Source: Deltaproteobacteria bacterium
GTDB taxonomy: Bacteria; Myxococcota_A; Polyangia; GCA-2747355
Reading direction: 5' to 3'
DNA: 64,000 nucleotides
NCBI GenBank assembly: GCA_020633415.1
Contig: JACKDQ010000010.1
Location: 132,867 to 196,866, forward strand
Shown here: positions 59,569-64,000 of the stretch, piece after piece
Layout of the letters: every line of letters starts with the position of its first letter
Numbering within the stretch: position 1 is the first letter of the stretch
Translations under genes and position numbers: made by a program
The notes under the pieces: model-generated
The model's database searches: none
What the model was told of the DNA's origin: nothing
What the model saw: only the letters and a program-made list of their open reading frames with translations

Positions 59569-62500
59569 TCGATCCTGGCCGCGAACGGCTGATGAGGCCG
59601 TCGACTTTGGCGCTGCTGATCGTTGCGGTCTGCGCGCTGCTGGTCATGCTCTTTCCGCGGCTCGATCTGAACAACAAGACGCTCACCGAGAATGCCGACG
59701 ACTTGTCGATCGCCTATCTGCGCCTGTTATTGCGCGCACAGCCCAATCACGCTGGCGCACGCTTGCTGTTGGCTCGTCAAGAGCGCCAGCTCGGTTATCT
59801 CGATCGCGCAGAGGACACGCTTTCTGCGCTCGTCGGACAGATCGGTCCCTACGGTATGCGGGCACGTCTGATTGCGCTGGAGATCGCTCGCGACCGCTAC
59901 AATACCCTGCCAAGCGATGACCCGCGGCGAATTGCGGCTGGTCGTGGTTTGATTTCGATGATCCGCATCATGAATCGTGACCACCTCGATGTCGCTGGGC
60001 TCAAGCGGCTGGCACAGCTTTCCTTGGAGCTCGGCCGACCGGCGCTCGCAGCTGGGCACTATCAGCGCTGCGCAGCGATTGAGCGCCGTCGAGCGAGCCA
60101 TTGGTTGGCGCTTGCCGCTCGCTGGTACCACGCCGCCGGGATGTATCAACCAGCGACTCAGGCGTACTTGCGCGCATCACGGCAAGTCGCCGGAAAACAG
60201 GCTCGGCTACTCGCCGTCAAAGCGTTGGATGTCGCTGTGGCATCGGGAGATCCCGCGGTGGCGATGGCGTTGGCCGATGCCCTGGCCAAGCGTTTCCCGC
60301 GCTCGACGGAATTTTTGAAGCGGGCGATCAAGTTGGCGCTGGCCAATAACAAGCCGCAGCTTGCTCGCCGCTATGGCATTCAGCTGTTGGCGCTAGAGCC
60401 GACAAATCGCGCGGTCGTCCGTCGGCAACTGCAGTTCGAATTGTCGCGGGGGCAACTCAAACGAGCACTGGCTCTGGGCAAACGGCTGGCGGCCTTGCAG
60501 CCCAACGACGCGGCGACGCGACTACTCGTCGCCCGCATCGCGCTATGGAACACTGATCTGAAGACTGCACTCGTCCACTGGAAATGGTTGGCGTTCAATG
60601 CGCAAAGCGCTGACGCTTCTCAGCAGGCGCTAAACATCGCGCGAGCGGTCAACGATCGTCCGGCGATATTGGAGCTGCTCAAGCTGCGCGAGGCGCGCAA
60701 GATTCTCACGCTGGCTGAGCTGATCGAGTTGGCTTCGCATCTTGAGTTTGCCGGCTTCGACGCGCAAGCGGCGGCGATGTTGCGCAGCCATCTGGAGCGT
60801 CTTGGCAACGACGACCGACGCGGTTGGGAGTACCTTTCCTTGTTGCAGCAGCGGCGCGGGCGTTTGTCGCTGGCACTCGAAGCTGAGCGTCAACTGACCA
60901 AGCGCTTTGGCGTGGTGGCCCAAGACATGGTGCGTCAGGCGACATTGCTCTGGCGGCTGCGCAAACCGCGTGAGGCGCTCAAGCTGTTGGCCTCAGTGCG
61001 TCAACGGATCGACCCCAGCGACAAGATGTTTTGGCCGCTGCTCGGCGAGCTCGCTTGGCAGCAAGAGGATGATCAGTCGGCCTATCAGGCATACAAGACG
61101 ATCTGGGATCGACAACAAGCCGATCACTATCAAGCGCTGCGCTTGTTGGATCTGACCATCCGTCGCGGCAATCCCGACGACGTGCTCAAGATCGGCACCG
61201 AAGCCTATCTGCGTTTCAAAAAGGCCCATGCGCTGATCGCGGCGATGGAGGTGATGTCCGATCACGAGCGCTATGGACAGCTGAGTAAGCTTCTGCGTCT
61301 CGCTGCGCGCGCACCAAAGGACTTTGCCCGCTACGAGCTGTATTGGCGGCTGCGCGCCGAGGATGCGTTGCGCCGCAATCGCTTGCGCCAGGCCGAGCGG
61401 CACTATCGTCGGGCGCTGGCGATGGAGCCGATGTCTCAATCGGCGCGTCTCGGCTGGCTGCAAGTCGCCAAGCGTTCAGGCGATCTGCGCCTGGTTGCCC
61501 GACTGCTGCGGCGCTGGGAAGCGGCCGCGCGATCGGACCCTGCGTTTTGGTTGGCTTACGGTCAGGCCTACGACCGACTTGGCCGCAGCGATGTCGCCGT
61601 CCACTGGTATCGCCGCCTCGCGCAAGCACGTCCCAAGGACCTCGACGTGGTGCTCGAATACGCCGATTCGCTTGACCGAATTAGAAAAAGCAGTGGTGCT
61701 TGGCGCTTAAGGCGCTATGCCTTGCGCGAAGTTGGGCCAAAGGCCCGGCCGCTGTGGGGCGCGCTACAAGGCGGGCAACTCAGTGTAGCCCAGCAGGAGA
61801 TCGTCCGTACTTACGCGGAGTTATTGTGGCAGCTCCGCGGCGCCACCGCGGCGCGACCCTGGATACGCCGGCTGTTGCGCCAGTCGACGCCGACTTTGGC
61901 GACTCAGAAACTTGCGGTTCGCTGGCAACTTGCCGAGAATAATCCCATGGTTGCAGAGGGTTGGCTGCATCGCCTCGATCGCGGCACGCAGCGGTCTTCG
62001 GCAGGAGAGCGTGCGGCGTTGGCGATCGCCCAAGGCGATGGCGCGCTGCTGGCACAATTGATCGCCGATGATCGCAGCTTGCCCCGTTCGGATTTGGTCG
62101 AAGGACTGAGCAGACTCGGTGAGCACGAATTGGCCTGGCAGACGACGCTACGAGCGCTCTATGGACAGCCGCGCTCGCCGCGCGACTACGAGGAGATCAT
62201 CGCCCAGGCGCGCGGTCAACTCGAGCGGCAACAACACATCGTCGAAGTCGAAGGCGGCGTGACGCGGATGTCCCACGCCGAGGTGCTCGAGCAAAAGGCT
62301 CATGCGCGGCTGCGCTTCGCCAGCTATTTGCTCGACGCCAAACTCACCCATGCCTCGGTACACTACGCCCGCGACGGCAAGATCCGCGACGTCGAGGAAT
62401 GGAGCCCCGCGGCTAGTGTCGGCGTGCGGATGCGCCAGCTCGCCGCGGAGATCGTCGCCGGTGCCCGCATTCTCAACGGCAAGCCGCGCTTCGCCCCGGA

Positions 62501-63158
62501 AGTGATGGCCAAGTACCAGCCTGATCAATCCTGGTCGGTCACCGTGCGCGCACATCTCGATCGCCCAAGCGAGGAGTCGCCGGTGTTGCGCGCCTCGGCT
62601 CACGAAAAGCGGGTCGAAGGTGAGGTGAACCTCGACCTGTTCCGCGTGCTCGATTTCACCCTGCTCGGTGGATATCGTCGTCTCGACGCTATCGATGGCA
62701 ATGTCGGCCAAGGCTACAACGTTGTTGCCTTGCTCTCGCACTCGGTGTTGGTGCTCGATCCGGTGCTGCAACTGAGACTCGACGCGCACTGGTCTCAATA
62801 CTTGGAGAGCCGACTGCCTTTGCCATCAGTCCGCGATCTTTTGCCAGCCGAGGCTGCCAACCAGGCGCTGCTCCCTGATCGCGCGTTGAGTTTGGGTCTG
62901 GGGGCATCGCTATCGCGTGGTCAATTGGGGACGGCGCTCGGTCGCGCCCTTGTGTTACGATATACCGTCGGCGCTTGGCTCGGTTGGTTGTGGCCCAACA
63001 GTCGTCTCGGGTTGCGTGTCGATGCCGGCCTAGGACTGCGGCTCTTCGCCGCTCACGAGCTCAGCGTCCGCGGATACTACGCCGACAACCGAGGTGGTGA
63101 AGTTAGTCGCCCGAACTTCGGTCTCGGAGCCCATTACATCCTTCGATTTGGCCCATAG
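59565..63158 (+). CDS. pelB: Pel export outer-membrane porin/TPR scaffold PelB
   Basis: About 1197 residues, close to Pseudomonas PelB. An N-terminal membrane helix (STLALLIVAVCALLVMLF) anchors a long periplasmic array of TPR helices (about 45-850; for example VAVHWYRRLAQARPKDLDVVLEYADSLDRI), which in characterised systems binds PelA. The last ~300 residues are beta-strand-rich and end in GLGAHYILRFG, the outer-membrane barrel through which Pel exits. The ATG at 59565 overlaps the pelA stop. Confidence 0.87.
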   Translation: MIDPGRERLMRPSTLALLIVAVCALLVMLFPRLDLNNKTLTENADDLSIAYLRLLLRAQPNHAGARLLLARQERQLGYLDRAEDTLSALVGQIGPYGMRARLIALEIARDRYNTLPSDDPRRIAAGRGLISMIRIMNRDHLDVAGLKRLAQLSLELGRPALAAGHYQRCAAIERRRASHWLALAARWYHAAGMYQPATQAYLRASRQVAGKQARLLAVKALDVAVASGDPAVAMALADALAKRFPRSTEFLKRAIKLALANNKPQLARRYGIQLLALEPTNRAVVRRQLQFELSRGQLKRALALGKRLAALQPNDAATRLLVARIALWNTDLKTALVHWKWLAFNAQSADASQQALNIARAVNDRPAILELLKLREARKILTLAELIELASHLEFAGFDAQAAAMLRSHLERLGNDDRRGWEYLSLLQQRRGRLSLALEAERQLTKRFGVVAQDMVRQATLLWRLRKPREALKLLASVRQRIDPSDKMFWPLLGELAWQQEDDQSAYQAYKTIWDRQQADHYQALRLLDLTIRRGNPDDVLKIGTEAYLRFKKAHALIAAMEVMSDHERYGQLSKLLRLAARAPKDFARYELYWRLRAEDALRRNRLRQAERHYRRALAMEPMSQSARLGWLQVAKRSGDLRLVARLLRRWEAAARSDPAFWLAYGQAYDRLGRSDVAVHWYRRLAQARPKDLDVVLEYADSLDRIRKSSGAWRLRRYALREVGPKARPLWGALQGGQLSVAQQEIVRTYAELLWQLRGATAARPWIRRLLRQSTPTLATQKLAVRWQLAENNPMVAEGWLHRLDRGTQRSSAGERAALAIAQGDGALLAQLIADDRSLPRSDLVEGLSRLGEHELAWQTTLRALYGQPRSPRDYEEIIAQARGQLERQQHIVEVEGGVTRMSHAEVLEQKAHARLRFASYLLDAKLTHASVHYARDGKIRDVEEWSPAASVGVRMRQLAAEIVAGARILNGKPRFAPEVMAKYQPDQSWSVTVRAHLDRPSEESPVLRASAHEKRVEGEVNLDLFRVLDFTLLGGYRRLDAIDGNVGQGYNVVALLSHSVLVLDPVLQLRLDAHWSQYLESRLPLPSVRDLLPAEAANQALLPDRALSLGLGASLSRGQLGTALGRALVLRYTVGAWLGWLWPNSRLGLRVDAGLGLRLFAAHELSVRGYYADNRGGEVSRPNFGLGAHYILRFGP

Positions 63159-63162
63159 CGCG

Positions 63163-63771
63163 ATGTGCACGCATACAGCCCCTCGCTGCGGTAACTCGGA
63201 CCACCGGCCCGATGCGAGGTCGCTGCGTTTGCGTGGCGTTGTGCTGCTGGTGCTGACGTTGATCGCCTCGCTGCAGTTCAGCGGTTGCCCTTGGGCGGGC
63301 TGTTCGGTGCGCGACGTTCAGACCGGACCACCGATTCCGGCCAATGGGCGTTGGATCATGCTGCCGGTAGTCAATCATTCAACCACGCCCCAAGCCGGCG
63401 AGCGCGTCGAGGCGATCCTCTCGACGCTGTTGCGTGCGCGTGGCGTATCCGAACTGGCCAGTGTGCCACCGCCCAAAGATGAAGAAGGGCTCCCTGAGCT
63501 GGACGATCAGCGTTTGCTTGAGCGGGCGATCGGCTGGGCCAAACGTGAGAACTATGTTTATGGCGTGACCGGCAGTGTCGAGGAATGGCGCTATCGTGGC
63601 ATCGATGGTCAGCCCTCGGCGGCGATTTCCCTGCGTGTAATGCAGCTCGACAATCGTCGTGTGCTTTGGTCCGCATCGGGGGCGCGTTCAGGCTGGTCGC
63701 GTGAAACCGTCGCCGGCACAGCGCAGCGGTTGATCAAGGAGTTGGTCGAGCAATTGAAACTCAAGCGCTAG
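63163..63771 (+). CDS. pelC: Pel export lipoprotein PelC
   Basis: About 202 residues. PelC forms an outer-membrane-associated ring that funnels Pel to PelB. The hydrophobic N-terminal segment (VLLVLTLIASLQFSGC) is followed by a second Cys in PWAGC, so the lipidated Cys is uncertain. The body (NGRWIMLPVVNHS; TPQAGERVEAILSTLLRARG; VTGSVEEWRYRG; LRVMQLDNRRVLWSASGA) shows the PelC/CsgG-like fold. It lies four bases after pelB. Start chosen as ATG at 63163. Confidence 0.8.
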   Translation: MCTHTAPRCGNSDHRPDARSLRLRGVVLLVLTLIASLQFSGCPWAGCSVRDVQTGPPIPANGRWIMLPVVNHSTTPQAGERVEAILSTLLRARGVSELASVPPPKDEEGLPELDDQRLLERAIGWAKRENYVYGVTGSVEEWRYRGIDGQPSAAISLRVMQLDNRRVLWSASGARSGWSRETVAGTAQRLIKELVEQLKLKR

Positions 63772-63840
63772 CGATGCCGGGTGCAGTCCGCCACTGCGGG
63801 CTGCAACGCCGGAGCTAGCAGAGCAGGCTCAACGGCAGAG

Positions 63841-64000
63841 ATGGCGCAGCAGTCGCCCCTACACGCAGACGAGACGCTACGGTTGACCCGCGCCTGGGTG
63901 GCGTGGAGCGAGACCGTGCTGGTCACCGCCTTTTTGCCGATCCTCGGCTTTTGGATCGACAAGCGCGATCCGTTCTTTCTCTCGGCGTCCTTTCCTTGGG
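63841..64000 (+). CDS. pelD: N-terminus of the Pel c-di-GMP receptor PelD (partial)
   Basis: Runs off the window after 53 residues. It begins MAQQSPLHADETLRLTRAWV, then VAWSETVLVTAFLPILGFWIDKRDPFFLSASFPW. PelD starts with membrane helices, and the segment LETxxxTxxxPxLGxxxxxxDPFFLxxxFPW is characteristic of it. PelD binds c-di-GMP and activates Pel synthesis. The identification rests on this short N-terminus and on gene order; the GAF and GGDEF domains, and pelE, pelF and pelG, should lie downstream. Confidence 0.75.
   Translation, partial: MAQQSPLHADETLRLTRAWVAWSETVLVTAFLPILGFWIDKRDPFFLSASFPW

Overview
This window is 64 kb of GC-rich, densely coding bacterial DNA. It is most likely from a myxobacterium-like member of the former Deltaproteobacteria (Myxococcota or a relative). 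That assignment is inference, and rests on: a zinc-ribbon Ser/Thr protein kinase; many Cys-rich lipoproteins with Asp/Gly/Ala/Pro-rich spacers after the lipobox; a secreted protein ending in thrombospondin type-3 repeats plus a MYXO-CTERM-like Gly/Cys, membrane and Arg/Lys tail; FG-GAP and beta-helix surface lipoproteins; and a Gram-negative division and cell-wall cluster. I found no rRNA, tRNA, CRISPR array or prophage.

Layout. 1-7.6 kb: tail of an unknown gene, NAD synthetase, convergent protein kinase, then an operon of alpha/beta hydrolase, FG-GAP lipoprotein and GT4 glycosyltransferase. 7.7-11.4 kb: secreted proteins and lipoproteins. 11.6-26.1 kb: dcw cluster in the order murE-murF-mraY-murD-ftsW-murG-murC-ddl-ftsQ-ftsA-ftsZ. 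murB is absent; between murC and ddl lies a spacer with a large palindrome. FtsZ has an unusually long linker. 26.3-33.8 kb: a large secreted deacetylase-like protein, then an S9 peptidase, a GT-C-like membrane protein and a ROK kinase. 33.75-36.4 kb: a REP-associated Y1 transposase flanked by four near-identical repeats, next to NAD malic enzyme. 36.5-45.6 kb: FadL-like porin, two lipoproteins, polysaccharide deacetylase, APC permease, a pseudo-hydrolase, an unknown protein and a NeuC-like epimerase. 45.7-56.6 kb: TPR histidine kinase, a barrel/ECF sigma/anti-sigma module, TetR regulator, PLP decarboxylase, a stand-alone polyketide-type acyltransferase, and a lipoprotein with a duplicated 12-Cys domain. 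56.8-64.0 kb: the start of a Pel exopolysaccharide operon, pelA-pelB-pelC-pelD, cut by the window end.

How it fits together. The dcw block makes lipid II and the divisome. Much of the rest builds or modifies the cell surface. The Pel genes encode a modifying hydrolase/deacetylase (PelA), periplasmic scaffold and outer-membrane porin (PelB), outer-membrane lipoprotein (PelC) and a c-di-GMP receptor (PelD, only its N-terminus here). The most interesting observations are: a 12-cysteine domain shared by two distant lipoproteins; repeats of the Y1 transposase that supply stop codons to neighbouring genes; strong enrichment of the octamer GCGATCGC; a PelA-like deacetylase core in a second surface protein; an orphan PKS-type acyltransferase; and structured inverted repeats at several convergent gene junctions.
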